Assembly: GCF_022749515.1 (NCBI RefSeq)
Contig: NZ_CP094242.1
Location: 930,001 to 994,000 of the forward strand
Direction of reading: 5' to 3'
Length of the DNA: 64,000 nucleotides
DNA from: Morococcus cerebrosus
GTDB taxonomy: Bacteria > Pseudomonadota > Gammaproteobacteria > Burkholderiales > Neisseriaceae
The notes below the pieces were generated by a model. The model worked only from the letters and a program-made list of their open reading frames with translations, did no database searches and was not told the DNA's origin. The position numbers and the translations under genes were made by a program. Of this stretch, positions 47,386 to 56,035 are shown piece after piece (within the stretch, counting starts at the first letter, position 1; each line of letters starts with the position of its first letter).

Positions 47386-48729
47386 ATGTTTCACAGCATC
47401 AACGCCTATACCGGCGAAACCCTTTGCCGCCGTCCTGCGCAGGGTTATGCAGAGTTTGCACAAGAATTGGCAGCGTTGAAGGTGCGCCAGCAGGCGTTTG
47501 CGCGGTTGGGCGTTACCGGGCGGACTGCTTTGCTGCAAGCTTTTGCCGAGCGTTTGGCGCAAAACAAGGAGCGGCTTGCGGAGATGGTTTGCGAAGAAGT
47601 CGGACGCTGCTTGCATGAATGCCGTGCCGAACTGGATAAATCCGTCGAGCTCATCCGATATTACGTCCGCCTTGCCCCCGAGTTGCTGGCGCATAAGACC
47701 ATTGCTACGCAGGCGAGCCTCAGTCAGGTGCGTTTTGAGCCGTTGGGCGTTGTGCTTGCCGTCATGCCGTGGAACTATCCTGTCTGGCAGGTTTTGCGTT
47801 TCGCCATTCCTGCCCTGTGCGCGGGAAATGCTTGTGCCGTCAAACCTGCGCCCAGCGTTGCGCGGGTCAGCGCTGCGCTGTTGGAACTGGTTTCAGACGA
47901 CCTCCCGTTGATTGGTGCGTGGCTGGACAACGACGATACGTTGAAAGCCATTGAAGACACCGATGCGATGGCGTTTACCGGCTCGACACGGACAGGCCGA
48001 CTGCTCGCCGCCCATGCGGGAATGCACCTCAAGAAAACCGTCCTCGAACTCGGTGGCAGTAACCCTTTCATTGTCATGCCTGATGCGGATCTCGAACGTG
48101 CCGCCGTCGAAGCTTGTTATTCGCGTTTCCGCGACGCGGGTCAGTCTTGCAACGCAGCCAAACGAATCGTCGTAACCGAAGCCGTTGCCGACCACTTCAT
48201 TCCCCTGTTCCTTGCCGAATGCGCCAAATTGCAAACGGGCGATCCCAAAGACCCTGCGACCACGCTTGCCCCGCTGCACCGTGAAGACTTGCGCGCAAAC
48301 GTACACGCCCAAGTACAGGACGCAGTTGCACACGGCGCAGAAGTTTTGACGGGCGGTTTCATTCCCGAAGGAAAGGGCTGGTTTTACCCTGCCACCGTGT
48401 TGGACAAAGTGAATCTTGACTGCCGCGTTTGGAATGAAGAGGTTTTCGGGCCGGTCGCCATGATTTTGCGGGCGAAGGACGAGGAACACGCCGTCGCCCT
48501 TGCCAACGATACGCCCTACGGACTGGGCGCCAGTATCTATACCGCCGATACCCGCCGCGCTTGGGCATTTGCCGAAAAAATCCAAGCAGGCTCGGTCTTT
48601 ATCAACCGCCACACCAGCAGCGACCTGCGCCTTCCCTTTGGCGGCGTCAAAGCCTCAGGTTACGGACGGGAATTGTCTGAATTCGGGTTGTATGAATTTG
48701 TGAACGTGAAAACGTATTGGCAGAAATAA
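47386..48729 (+). CDS. Aldehyde dehydrogenase, succinate-semialdehyde type
   Basis: NAD(P)-dependent oxidation of an aldehyde to an acid. 447 residues, short N-terminus typical of the Sad/GabD-like group. Catalytic Cys in FRDAGQSCNAAKR, general base Glu in KTVLELGGSNPFIV, Lys in CAVKPAPS and NAD-contact AFTGSTRTGRLLAAHAG. AAAGGAGCC ribosome site. Substrate inferred from family only. A DUS overlaps codons near 47900 (VSDDL). Confidence 0.9.
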   Translation: MFHSINAYTGETLCRRPAQGYAEFAQELAALKVRQQAFARLGVTGRTALLQAFAERLAQNKERLAEMVCEEVGRCLHECRAELDKSVELIRYYVRLAPELLAHKTIATQASLSQVRFEPLGVVLAVMPWNYPVWQVLRFAIPALCAGNACAVKPAPSVARVSAALLELVSDDLPLIGAWLDNDDTLKAIEDTDAMAFTGSTRTGRLLAAHAGMHLKKTVLELGGSNPFIVMPDADLERAAVEACYSRFRDAGQSCNAAKRIVVTEAVADHFIPLFLAECAKLQTGDPKDPATTLAPLHREDLRANVHAQVQDAVAHGAEVLTGGFIPEGKGWFYPATVLDKVNLDCRVWNEEVFGPVAMILRAKDEEHAVALANDTPYGLGASIYTADTRRAWAFAEKIQAGSVFINRHTSSDLRLPFGGVKASGYGRELSEFGLYEFVNVKTYWQK

Positions 48730-48740
48730 GGAAGGATTGA

Positions 48741-48796
48741 AAAAGGTCGTCTGAAAATGCTGGGATTGTCTATATTGCGTTTTCAGACGACCTTCT
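48741..48796 (+). terminator. DUS hairpin terminator after the aldehyde dehydrogenase gene
   Basis: AAAAAGGTCGTCTGAAAA and TTTTCAGACGACCTTCTTTT separated by a 20-nt loop. Confidence 0.7.
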
Positions 48797-48911
48797 TTTT
48801 GTTGAAGCGGCGGTTTGTTTTTCTCAATATTCTCCGTAGGAGTGATGTAATTGGAAATTTCCGATTATTGAATAAGGATTTTCATTTGCACCGGAATGAC
48901 GGAATCTTTTT

Positions 48912-49018
48912 TATAGTGGATTAACTTTAAACCAGTACGGCGTTGCCTCGCCTTGCCGTACTATCTGTACTGTCTGCGGCTTCGTCGCCTTGTCCTGATT
49001 TAAATTTAATCCACTATA
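48912..49018. repeat. Correia repeat enclosed element, short form
   Basis: TATAGTGGATTAACTTTAAA to TTAAATTTAATCCACTATA in the orientation opposite to those at 34 and 35 kb; 107 bp. Between the aldehyde dehydrogenase and rnfB 3' ends. Confidence 0.9.
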
Positions 49019-49020
49019 TA

Positions 49021-49053
49021 AGGTCGTCTGAAAACCTATTTCAGACGACCTTC
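49021..49053 (-). terminator. DUS hairpin terminator of rnfB
   Basis: AAGGTCGTCTGAAAACCTATTTCAGACGACCTT; directly joined to the CREE and 19 bp past the rnfB stop. Confidence 0.7.
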
Positions 49054-49071
49054 AAAGTCTCTTCACCGACA

Positions 49072-49920
49072 TCACCGTATTTCTTTGGCTGCCTCTTGCT
49101 CCGCTTTATAACGGCGCAGGTAGGCAAGCGCAGCAGCTTTTTCTTCTTCGTTGCCATATTTGACATCGCGTTGGGCGCGGCGCAATTCGGCGCGCTCTTT
49201 GGCTTCTTCGATTTGCCGGTTTTTGAATGCTTCACGGTTGTCGGATGCAACCAGCTTGTCTTGTTGGGATTGTGCTTTCGCCATGGCTTTGGCAATCAAA
49301 TCCATGGGATTGAAGGCAGGTTTGGCGGCAGCTTGGGTTTCGGCTTGAGTTTGCGCCTGCTTGGCTTTAACGGCGGCTTCGCGCTCGGCAAGCATGGCTT
49401 TGCGTTCCGCTTCGTCACGCGCTTTGCGTTCGGTGTGCCAATCAAAGCGGCTTTGCGCGTGTTCGGCGGCGGCGAAACGCGCTTCGGAAGAACGGCTCAG
49501 GCTGCGTGCGGCGGGGAGGTATTCCTGTTCGGAAGGTATCATGTCGATACAATCCACCGGACAAGGCGGGAGACAGAGTCCGCAGCCTGTGCATTCGTCG
49601 CTGATGACAGTGTGCATAAACTTGCTTGCGCCCATAATCGCATCGACAGGGCAAGCGCGGATGCAGGCGGTACAGCCGATACAGGCGGCTTCGTCTATCA
49701 AGGCGACGGCTTTGGGCTGCGTTTTGACCGGCACAACGCGCGGCTTGCCTAATAAGGCGGCAATATCGACCATCACCGCCTCTCCTCCGGGTGCGCACAG
49801 ATTAACAGGCGCATCCTCGTGCAACAAAGCTTGTGCATAAGGCAGGCAGCCTTGATAGCCGCATTCTCGGCACTGAGTTTGCGGCAGCAGGCGGTTGATG
49901 GCTTGAAGGTCGGTCAGCAT
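49072..49920 (-). CDS. rnfB: RnfB-like ferredoxin (soluble RsxB)
   Basis: 282 residues. N-terminal Fe4S domain with four Cys ([19 protein letters not shown] and NLCAPGG), then two 4Fe-4S clusters ([19 protein letters not shown] and [19 protein letters not shown]), then a long Ala/Glu/Arg helix, probably a coiled coil. It lacks the N-terminal membrane helix of RnfB from the Rnf complex and no rnfACDGE genes are nearby. Beta-proteobacteria commonly carry such stand-alone proteins, partner unknown. ATG at 49920 chosen; a TTG 5 codons upstream has no better site. Confidence 0.88.
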   Translation of the reverse strand: MLTDLQAINRLLPQTQCRECGYQGCLPYAQALLHEDAPVNLCAPGGEAVMVDIAALLGKPRVVPVKTQPKAVALIDEAACIGCTACIRACPVDAIMGASKFMHTVISDECTGCGLCLPPCPVDCIDMIPSEQEYLPAARSLSRSSEARFAAAEHAQSRFDWHTERKARDEAERKAMLAEREAAVKAKQAQTQAETQAAAKPAFNPMDLIAKAMAKAQSQQDKLVASDNREAFKNRQIEEAKERAELRRAQRDVKYGNEEEKAAALAYLRRYKAEQEAAKEIR

Positions 49921-50106
49921 GGCGGATAGAGTCAAAATCGAAAAGGCGTATTTTATCGGGAAACGAAGTATAGGGGAATAAAGGGTTTGAAAATAAAAGA
50001 GATTCTTCTATCGTTTTGCAGCAAATTCAAGTAGGAATGTGAATGATGTTATAAGTATCCTGTATTTGAACCTCATACGGTGTGGCGGGCAGGAACGTGG
50101 ATATGG

Positions 50107-50151
50107 AAGGTCGTCTGAAAATCCCGATTTCAGGTTTTCAGACGACCTTTG
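50107..50151 (-). terminator. DUS hairpin terminator of the EEP-family gene
   Basis: GAAGGTCGTCTGAAAATCCC... and TTTTCAGACGACCTTTGG, 13 bp past the stop on the minus strand. Confidence 0.7.
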
Positions 50152-50163
50152 GCATGGGTGCGG

Positions 50164-50925
50164 TCAAGGCAGTTTGGGTCTGACTTTGACGCTTAAGGGC
50201 AAGTGGTCGGAGAGGCGTTGCCAGTTTTTGCCGTTGTGGATTTGGGAGTCTAGGACTTCCAAGTTGCGGGTATAGACGCGGTCGAGGCTGAGGACGGGTA
50301 GGCGGGCGGGGAAGGTTTTGGGGCGTTTACCGTTGCTGTCCACGAATACTTCGTTCAGGTTCAAGGCGTTGCCTAAGGACAGGGCGGATTTTTGCCGCCA
50401 GTCGTTGAAATCGCCGGCGAGAATCAGCGGGCTTTGCGGGTCGATGTGATGCACGACGTATTCGAAGATGGCACGGTATTGTTTGGCGCGGTCGGGTTCG
50501 CGCAGGTTGAGGTGGGCGCACAGGCAGACGAGTGGGGTTTCCCAGCCTTCGGGCAGGACTTCGCAATGGAGTACGCCGCGCTGTTCGAGTTTGTTGACGC
50601 TGATGTTGAGGTTGTGGCGGGTTTCCAGCGGCAGGCGGCTGAGGATGGCGTTGCCGTGGTGGCGCTGCGGGTAAACGGCGTTTTTGCCGTAGCTGCGGTT
50701 GTAGGAGAGGCGATCGCCGAGGATGTCGTAATGCGGTTTTTCGGGAAAATCGGGCAGCCTGCTGCTGCGGGTCAGGTGTTGACCTTGCACTTCCTGTAAA
50801 AACAGGACATCCGAGCCTATGCCGCGCAGCTCTTCCGCCATGCTGTCCACTTGGACTTTGCGGTTGAGCGCGGACATGCCTTTGTGCATGTTGTATGAGG
50901 TGATGGTAATCGGGCGGGGGGACAT
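50164..50925 (-). CDS. Endonuclease/exonuclease/phosphatase family protein
   Basis: 253 residues with the DNase I-like fold: SYNMHKGMS, LFLQEVQGQH (Mg-binding Glu), LAGDFNDWR, SLDRVYTRN and the final SDHLPL. Substrate may be a phospholipid, a nucleic acid or another phosphodiester; family alone does not tell. The neighbourhood is not informative. No signal peptide. Confidence 0.88.
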   Translation of the reverse strand: MSPRPITITSYNMHKGMSALNRKVQVDSMAEELRGIGSDVLFLQEVQGQHLTRSSRLPDFPEKPHYDILGDRLSYNRSYGKNAVYPQRHHGNAILSRLPLETRHNLNISVNKLEQRGVLHCEVLPEGWETPLVCLCAHLNLREPDRAKQYRAIFEYVVHHIDPQSPLILAGDFNDWRQKSALSLGNALNLNEVFVDSNGKRPKTFPARLPVLSLDRVYTRNLEVLDSQIHNGKNWQRLSDHLPLSVKVRPKLP

Positions 50926-51032
50926 GATGTGTAACCGTAGTGTGTGAGTAGTTTGTCGTTGTATTAATAGTATAACACTGCAAGTGTTTGGTTTCAGTAA
51001 AGATTTGATGGTTGAACGGTTGCTTGGCGGTA

Positions 51033-51064
51033 AAACGTCGTCTGAAAGGTTTCAGACGACGTTT
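51033..51064 (-). terminator. Inverted variant-DUS hairpin after the glycosyltransferase gene
   Basis: AAAACGTCGTCTGAAAGGTTTCAGACGACGTTT: both arms have CGTCGTCTGAA instead of GGTCGTCTGAA, so pairing was kept while the uptake word changed at its first position. Between the double glycosyltransferase and the EEP gene. Confidence 0.6.
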
Positions 51065-51090
51065 GAGGGGGGGACCGCGCAGAAAACGGT

Positions 51091-52644
51091 TTATTTTATG
51101 AATTCGTCCATGCCGTCTTCGCAGCGGATTTTTTGTTCGGACAGCGTGGCTTTGAGCAGGGCGTCGTTTTGCGGCAGGGCGTCGCGTTCGGCTTCGTGGT
51201 GCCAGAGGTGGTAGGCGATGCCGGCGAATTTGAGGTTGTGGCGTTTCATGCCGTTATGGAAGAGGCGGGCGACGAACTCGCTGTCTTCGCGTCCCCAGCC
51301 GACAAAGCGGTTGTCGAAGCCGTTGACGGCCAGCGCATCGCTGCGGAAAAAGCCCATATTGCAGGTTTTGATGCCTTTGTGTTTGCGGCTGCTTTGTCTG
51401 CCGATCAGGGAGGACAGGCTGCGGCAGCGCAGGGCGGAGAGGCGTTTTTCTATGCCTTGGCTGAACGCGGACAAATCGGGCAATTCGCCGGAATCTAAAA
51501 TTTCCTGGGTGCGGCTTTGGGTCAGGATGACGCGCGAACCCTGTATCAGCCTGCCTTTGCGTGCGAGCTTGAGGTGGTCGGCGATGAAGGACGGGTCGAG
51601 TATCATGTCGCCGTCGATGAGGATGACGTAGTCGCTTTTTGCCTGCGCCAGCGCGCGGTTACGTGATTCGGCGGCGCGGAAGCCGTCGTCCGGCCGCCAA
51701 GAATGTTTGACGGGAATGTCGGTATGGCTGCGGATGAACTCGACGACTTCGGCGGTGTCTTGGCGTGAACCGTCGTCCGCGACGATGATTTCGTCGGGCA
51801 GGCGGGTTTGCGCGAGTGCGGATTTCAAAACCAGCTCCAGCGCGTCGGGACGGTTGTAGGTGGTTACAATCAGGGCGACGCTGATATTGCGGTTGCGCTC
51901 GTAAAGTTTGACATATTTGTAGTACGAACCTTGGGCATTGGCGATGGAAATGGTCAAGCCGTCCGCGCCGTAGGCGAAACCGCGTTTGAGCAGGTAGTTT
52001 TTGACAAACGATACGCTGCCGTGCAACAGGGCTTTGAAGGGCGAGCTGTCTTTTTTGTAGCGGTTTTCTTCGGCGTAGAGCGAGCTGTATTGCTGCATTT
52101 TTTGAATCAGCCCTTCGGCGTTTTCGAAGGAATAGTGTTTCAGACGACCTTCGAGCGGACGGACGTTTGCATCGGGCGGCAAGATCAGCGATTCATGTAC
52201 CTGACGGTCGGAAAAACGGGTAAAACGGCGGTGGTAAAGGCGCGGGATAATGTCGGGATACCAGCCGCAGGCTTTGATCAGGCGGCCGTTGTAGTGGTTC
52301 AGGCGCGAGAGCGAGAAGATGTTTTGTTCTTTGTTTTCCGCCACGGCTTTGCGGATGGCGGCAATCAGTTCTCCGTCTGCCACTTCGTCGCTGTCTATGC
52401 TGAAGATCCAATTGTTTTGCGCGAGGCGGGCGGCAAGATTTTTCATCGGGCCGAAGCCGATGAAGTCGTATTTGTAATAACTGACGTTGGTGAAGCGTTC
52501 GGCGATTTCGAAGGTACGGTCGGTCGAGCCGTTGTCGAGCAGCAATACTTCGTCGAAGTCTTGAAGCGCGGTCAAAACTTCGTGCAGATAGCGTTCCGAA
52601 TTTTTGACCAACATGGCTGCTGTGGCGGGAATTTTCGGGTTCAT
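51091..52644 (-). CDS. Two-domain family 2 glycosyltransferase
   Basis: 517 residues with two GT-A domains in one chain. Domain 1 (about 1-255): AAMLVKNSERYLHEVL, LLLDNGSTDRT, FSIDSDEVAD, resembling WaaE/LgtF inverting glucosyltransferases that extend the LOS inner core. Domain 2 (about 272-505): ALIVTTYNRPDALELVLKSA, IVADDGSRQDT, LIDGDMILD, and the C-terminal NGFDNRFVGWGREDSEFVA, which is like the chondroitin-polymerase/galactosyl type. Both metal-binding D-x-D motifs are intact, so two sugars could be added in sequence. No secretion signal; probably cytoplasmic face. Acceptor unknown. Confidence 0.85.
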   Translation of the reverse strand: MNPKIPATAAMLVKNSERYLHEVLTALQDFDEVLLLDNGSTDRTFEIAERFTNVSYYKYDFIGFGPMKNLAARLAQNNWIFSIDSDEVADGELIAAIRKAVAENKEQNIFSLSRLNHYNGRLIKACGWYPDIIPRLYHRRFTRFSDRQVHESLILPPDANVRPLEGRLKHYSFENAEGLIQKMQQYSSLYAEENRYKKDSSPFKALLHGSVSFVKNYLLKRGFAYGADGLTISIANAQGSYYKYVKLYERNRNISVALIVTTYNRPDALELVLKSALAQTRLPDEIIVADDGSRQDTAEVVEFIRSHTDIPVKHSWRPDDGFRAAESRNRALAQAKSDYVILIDGDMILDPSFIADHLKLARKGRLIQGSRVILTQSRTQEILDSGELPDLSAFSQGIEKRLSALRCRSLSSLIGRQSSRKHKGIKTCNMGFFRSDALAVNGFDNRFVGWGREDSEFVARLFHNGMKRHNLKFAGIAYHLWHHEAERDALPQNDALLKATLSEQKIRCEDGMDEFIK

Positions 52645-52692
52645 GATGAGGTCGTCTGAAAAGGGGTCATCTGAAAAATCAAAATCGGGAAA

Positions 52693-53652
52693 TCAAGGCA
52701 GTTCGGCAATGGCGGCGGTCAGTTCTTCAAACATACGGTCGGCATCGACTTCGGTTATCCAAAGCGCATTGGGCGTTTTGCCGGTCGTGCCGTGCCAATC
52801 GACGGCGCACGCGCCGGTGGACAGTCCGCTTTGCGTCTCCACATCCACGCGGCACATCCTGCCTGAAAACAATTCGGGGAACACGGCACAGATAACGGCG
52901 CAAGGGTCGTGCAGCGGGCCGCCCTCCAAGCCGAACTGTTGAATGTCGAAGCGTTCGTAACTTTGCAAAATATCCGCCAAACGGCTGCCGTTGGCGTTTT
53001 TCAGACGACGTAGGCGGTTCATGCGTTCGGAAGTGATTTGCGCCTTGTGGGTAACGTCCAGCGGCAAAACCGTAATCGGCGCGCCGCTTTGCAGCACGAT
53101 TTGCGCCGCGTGCGGGTCGGTGAAGAAATTGAATTCGGCGGCAGGCGTCATGTTGCCCGCTTCAAAATAATTGCCGCCCATCAAGACAATGCGTTTGATG
53201 GCGCGGACGGCTTCCGGCGCGATGCTCAACGCCAGCGCGATATTGGTCAGCGGGCCTATCGGGCACAAAGTCATCGAAGCGTCTTCGGCGCGGCTCAAGG
53301 TTTCCACCAAATATGCAACCGCGTGCTGCTTTTGCAAAGGACAGCGCGGCTCGTGCAACGCCGTACCGTCCAAGCCCGTTTTGCCGTGTACCGCTTCCGC
53401 CGTCTCCAGCTCGCGCAATAAAGGTTTGACTGCACCGGCGTAAACGGGGAAATCTTCCTCGCCCGCCCAATCGCAGACGATGCGCGCGTTTTTTGCCGTC
53501 AACGCCATGCCGACATTGCCGGCGACGACGGTCATGCCCAAAAAATCGACCAAGCCGCGCCGTGCCAGACCGTGTGCCGCCAAAATGGCTGCGGCATCGT
53601 CCTGCCCGGGGTCGGTATCGATAATCAAACGGATTTTTTCGTTCATCGCCAT
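52693..53652 (-). CDS. Nucleoside hydrolase (inosine/uridine-preferring family)
   Basis: Hydrolyses ribonucleosides to base and ribose. 319 residues with the Ca2+-binding N-terminal IIDTDPGQDDAAAILAA, a VVAGNVGM segment, the central VLMGGNYFEAGNMTPAAEFN region and the GGPLHDPCAV motif, a catalytic-site pattern of the pyrimidine/purine type. Length normal. Next to uracil transport only distantly (8 kb). Divergent from dusC. Start could also be the ATG two codons later. Confidence 0.92.
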   Translation of the reverse strand: MAMNEKIRLIIDTDPGQDDAAAILAAHGLARRGLVDFLGMTVVAGNVGMALTAKNARIVCDWAGEEDFPVYAGAVKPLLRELETAEAVHGKTGLDGTALHEPRCPLQKQHAVAYLVETLSRAEDASMTLCPIGPLTNIALALSIAPEAVRAIKRIVLMGGNYFEAGNMTPAAEFNFFTDPHAAQIVLQSGAPITVLPLDVTHKAQITSERMNRLRRLKNANGSRLADILQSYERFDIQQFGLEGGPLHDPCAVICAVFPELFSGRMCRVDVETQSGLSTGACAVDWHGTTGKTPNALWITEVDADRMFEELTAAIAELP

Positions 53653-53741
53653 CGCTTGCGCCGTCTATGTGGAAAGCGTGTATTTTAACCGATATACCGC
53701 TACAATACGCATTTCCTTTTTTTCAGACGACCTCCTCCGAT

Positions 53742-54707
53742 ATGCAGCTTATCCTTGCGCCCATGCAGGGGCTGGTGGACGATGTGATGCGCGATTTGCT
53801 GACCCGTATCGGCGGCTACGACGAATGCGTCAGCGAGTTCGTCCGCATTACCCACACCGTCCATTCCCGTTCCACCTGGCTCAAATACGCCCCCGAAATC
53901 GCCAACGGCAACAAGACCCCCGCCGGCACGCCCTGTGCCGTCCAGCTTTTGGGCAGCGATGCCGACAATATGGCGGTCAACGCCTTGGAAGCCGTCCGTT
54001 TCGGCGCGGACAAAATCGACCTCAATTTCGGTTGTCCCGCGCCGACGGTCAACAAACACAAAGGCGGCGCGGTCCTGCTCAAAGAGCCGGACCTCATCCA
54101 CCATATCGTCAAAACCCTGCGCCAACGCCTGCCCGAACACATCCCGCTCACAGGCAAAATGCGGCTCGGCTACGAAGACAAAAGCCTCGCGCTCGAATGC
54201 GCCGCCGCCATCGCCGAAGGCGGAGCCTGCGCCCTGACCGTACACGCCCGCACCAAAGTCGAAGGCTACGAACCGCCCGCGCATTGGGAATGGATACGCA
54301 AAATCCGCGAACACGTCGCCATCCCCGTAACCGCCAACGGCGACGTGTTCAGCCTCAAAGACTATATCGGCATTAAAGAGATGACGGGCTGCAACAGCGT
54401 CATGCTCGGTCGCGGCGCCGTCATCCGCCCCGATTTGGCGCGCCAAATCAAACAATACGAAAACGGCGAAGCCGTCCGCGATACCGATTTCGCCGAAGTT
54501 TCGGTGTGGATAAACCAATTTTTCCATTTGTGTCTCGCCAAAGAAGCGAACAACAAATACCCCGTCGCCCGCCTGAAACAATGGCTGGGCATGATGAAGA
54601 AAGAATTTGGAGAAGCGCAGGAATTGTTTGACGCGGTAAGGGCGGTCAAAGACGCGGAAGAAGTCGCGCGGATTTTGGCGGCGTTTGAAGACAAGATGAA
54701 TGCCTGA
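53742..54707 (+). CDS. dusC: tRNA-dihydrouridine(16) synthase
   Basis: FMN enzyme reducing U16 in tRNA. 321 residues from ATG 53742, where MQLILAPMQGLVDDVMRDLL is the family start; a longer frame upstream runs through a DUS and lacks a ribosome site. Active Cys in LNFGCPAPTVNKHKGGAVLL, FMN/RNA contacts in TGKMRLGYED, LTVHARTKVEGY and TANGDVFSLKDY. The DusC assignment over DusA/B rests on length and on the FGCPAPTVN pattern, moderately certain. Confidence 0.9.
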   Translation: MQLILAPMQGLVDDVMRDLLTRIGGYDECVSEFVRITHTVHSRSTWLKYAPEIANGNKTPAGTPCAVQLLGSDADNMAVNALEAVRFGADKIDLNFGCPAPTVNKHKGGAVLLKEPDLIHHIVKTLRQRLPEHIPLTGKMRLGYEDKSLALECAAAIAEGGACALTVHARTKVEGYEPPAHWEWIRKIREHVAIPVTANGDVFSLKDYIGIKEMTGCNSVMLGRGAVIRPDLARQIKQYENGEAVRDTDFAEVSVWINQFFHLCLAKEANNKYPVARLKQWLGMMKKEFGEAQELFDAVRAVKDAEEVARILAAFEDKMNA

Positions 54708-54715
54708 TAATGATG

Positions 54716-54744
54716 AGGTCGTCTGAAAGTTTTCAGACGACCTT
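54716..54744 (+). terminator. DUS hairpin terminator after dusC
   Basis: GAGGTCGTCTGAAAGTTTTCAGACGACCTTT, practically loopless, 9 bp after the stop. Confidence 0.7.
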
Positions 54745-54797
54745 TAAACCCATCGCCTAAGGCGGAATAAAATAAAAACAGGATGTTTCTAAGCCGT

Positions 54798-54954
54798 TAT
54801 AGTGGATTAAATTTAAATCAGGACAAGGCGACGAAGCCGCAGACAGTACAGATAGTACGGAACCGATTCACTTGGTGCTTCAGCACCTTAGAAAATCGTT
54901 CTCTTTGAGCTAAGGCGAGGCAACGCCGTACTGGTTTAAAGTTAATCCACTATA
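54798..54954. repeat. Correia repeat enclosed element, full length
   Basis: 157 bp, TATAGTGGATTAAATTTAAA ends and the IHF-site segment GAACCGATTCACTTGGTGC. Apart from a few bases it equals the copy at 35108. It is 80 bp upstream of the tautomerase gene. Confidence 0.92.
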
Positions 54955-55037
54955 TTTCTCTTCCTGCGCAGGCGGGAGCAAGAAAGACGGTATGAATCGG
55001 TTTATTTGAATTTACTACATTTTCAGAAAGGACAATG

Positions 55038-55256
55038 ATGCCTTACGTCAATATCAAGGTAACGGGCGGCAGCGAGGCTCCGAGTGCCGAACAGAAAGCC
55101 GAGCTTATCCGCGGTGTTACCGAGCTGCTTGCCCGTGTGTTGAATAAAAATCCGCAGACCACGGTCGTCGTCATTGATGAAGTGGACATGGATAACTGGG
55201 GTATCGGGGGTGAAAGCATTACCGTGCGCCGCGCCAAAGCGCAAAAATCGGGATAA
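55038..55256 (+). CDS. 4-oxalocrotonate tautomerase family protein
   Basis: 72 residues including Met. The catalytic residue of this family is the Pro exposed after Met removal; here the start MPYVNIKVTGG at 55038 puts Pro at position 2, which decides it over an ATG 3 bp earlier. AAAGGAC is just upstream. VVVIDEVDMDNWGIGGESI is the usual active-site strand/turn. Physiological substrate unknown; small hexameric tautomerases often have broad activity. Follows a full-length CREE. Confidence 0.85.
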   Translation: MPYVNIKVTGGSEAPSAEQKAELIRGVTELLARVLNKNPQTTVVVIDEVDMDNWGIGGESITVRRAKAQKSG

Positions 55257-55394
55257 GCGCGCCTTATCGGGAATAGATGCCGTCATATCAGCTTGCGTCT
55301 GCGCGAAAAAGGAAATGACAGCGATACAAAAAGCCGGTTTGGGATACTTGTCCGCAATGTTCGGATATGACTTTTTTCCTGTTCATCGAAACTC

Positions 55395-55433
55395 AAAAGG
55401 TCGTCTGAAACCGGATTTCAGACGACCTTTTTG
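55395..55433. terminator. DUS hairpin between convergent genes
   Basis: AAAAGGTCGTCTGAAACCGGATTTCAGACGACCTTTTT, stem with T-run on both sides; downstream of the tautomerase (about 140 bp) and of cytochrome c'. Confidence 0.75.
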
Positions 55434-55450
55434 TGTTTCTGCGCAGCGGC

Positions 55451-55909
55451 TTATTCTTCCGGAGCGCGGAAGGTGTCGTGGCAGGATTTGCAGCTTGCGC
55501 CGGTTTCGCCGTAAGCGGCTTTGATTTCTTCCAGCTTGCCGGTTTGCGCGGCGGCGTTCAGTTTTTCAACGGCTGCGGCGAATTTGTCTTCTTCGGCTTT
55601 GAATTTAGCCGCATCAGACCAAACCGCAGGCAGGGCGCGGCCGTTGCCTTTGTCGTCAGATTGGAAGAAGGTGAAAGGTTTTTTGCTGGTTTCGGCAAAA
55701 GTTGCCGCAGCCTGCTTGAATTTTTCCACGTCGTAAGGCTCTTCGCCTTTTACCATTTTGCCCATGCTGGAGAACTCGGGCATCATGGATTTGAACGCGG
55801 TGGTACGGTCTTCGGAGATCGGACCTTTGGGTTGCGCGGGTGCGCCGCCACCGCAGGCGGCAAGGGTGAGGGCAGCGAGCAGCGCCGCTGAGAAGAGTTT
55901 GGTATTCAT
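55451..55909 (-). CDS. cycP: Cytochrome c' lipoprotein
   Basis: 152 residues from ATG 55909. Signal with lipobox LTLAAC, followed by a Gly/Ala/Pro spacer and a four-helix bundle domain whose C-terminal helix carries the haem site ASCKSCHDTFR. In Neisseria CycP is a lipid-anchored cytochrome c' that protects against nitric oxide. An ATG twelve codons earlier would give a non-standard signal, so the inner one is preferred. Confidence 0.92.
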   Translation of the reverse strand: MNTKLFSAALLAALTLAACGGGAPAQPKGPISEDRTTAFKSMMPEFSSMGKMVKGEEPYDVEKFKQAAATFAETSKKPFTFFQSDDKGNGRALPAVWSDAAKFKAEEDKFAAAVEKLNAAAQTGKLEEIKAAYGETGASCKSCHDTFRAPEE

Positions 55910-55948
55910 GGCTTTGGTGTCCTGTGATAGTATTTTGTTATTCATATT

Positions 55949-55981
55949 TTTCAGACGACATCCGAAGAGGTCGTCTGAAAA
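55949..55981. terminator. Inverted DUS pair in reversed order between divergent genes
   Basis: TTTTCAGACGACATCCGAAGAGGTCGTCTGAAAAG: left arm has CGACAT. Divergent promoters lie around it, so termination is not its likely role; probably a DUS cluster. Confidence 0.45.
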
Positions 55982-56035
55982 GTCGTAATCATACCTGAAA
56001 TGGGTTTACAAAACGAGAAAAGAAAGGAAATAGTT

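Noticed and set aside
51067..51073. Seven-G tract as a phase-variation switch of the glycosyltransferase
   Set aside because: It lies after the stop codon, outside the coding region and away from the promoter.
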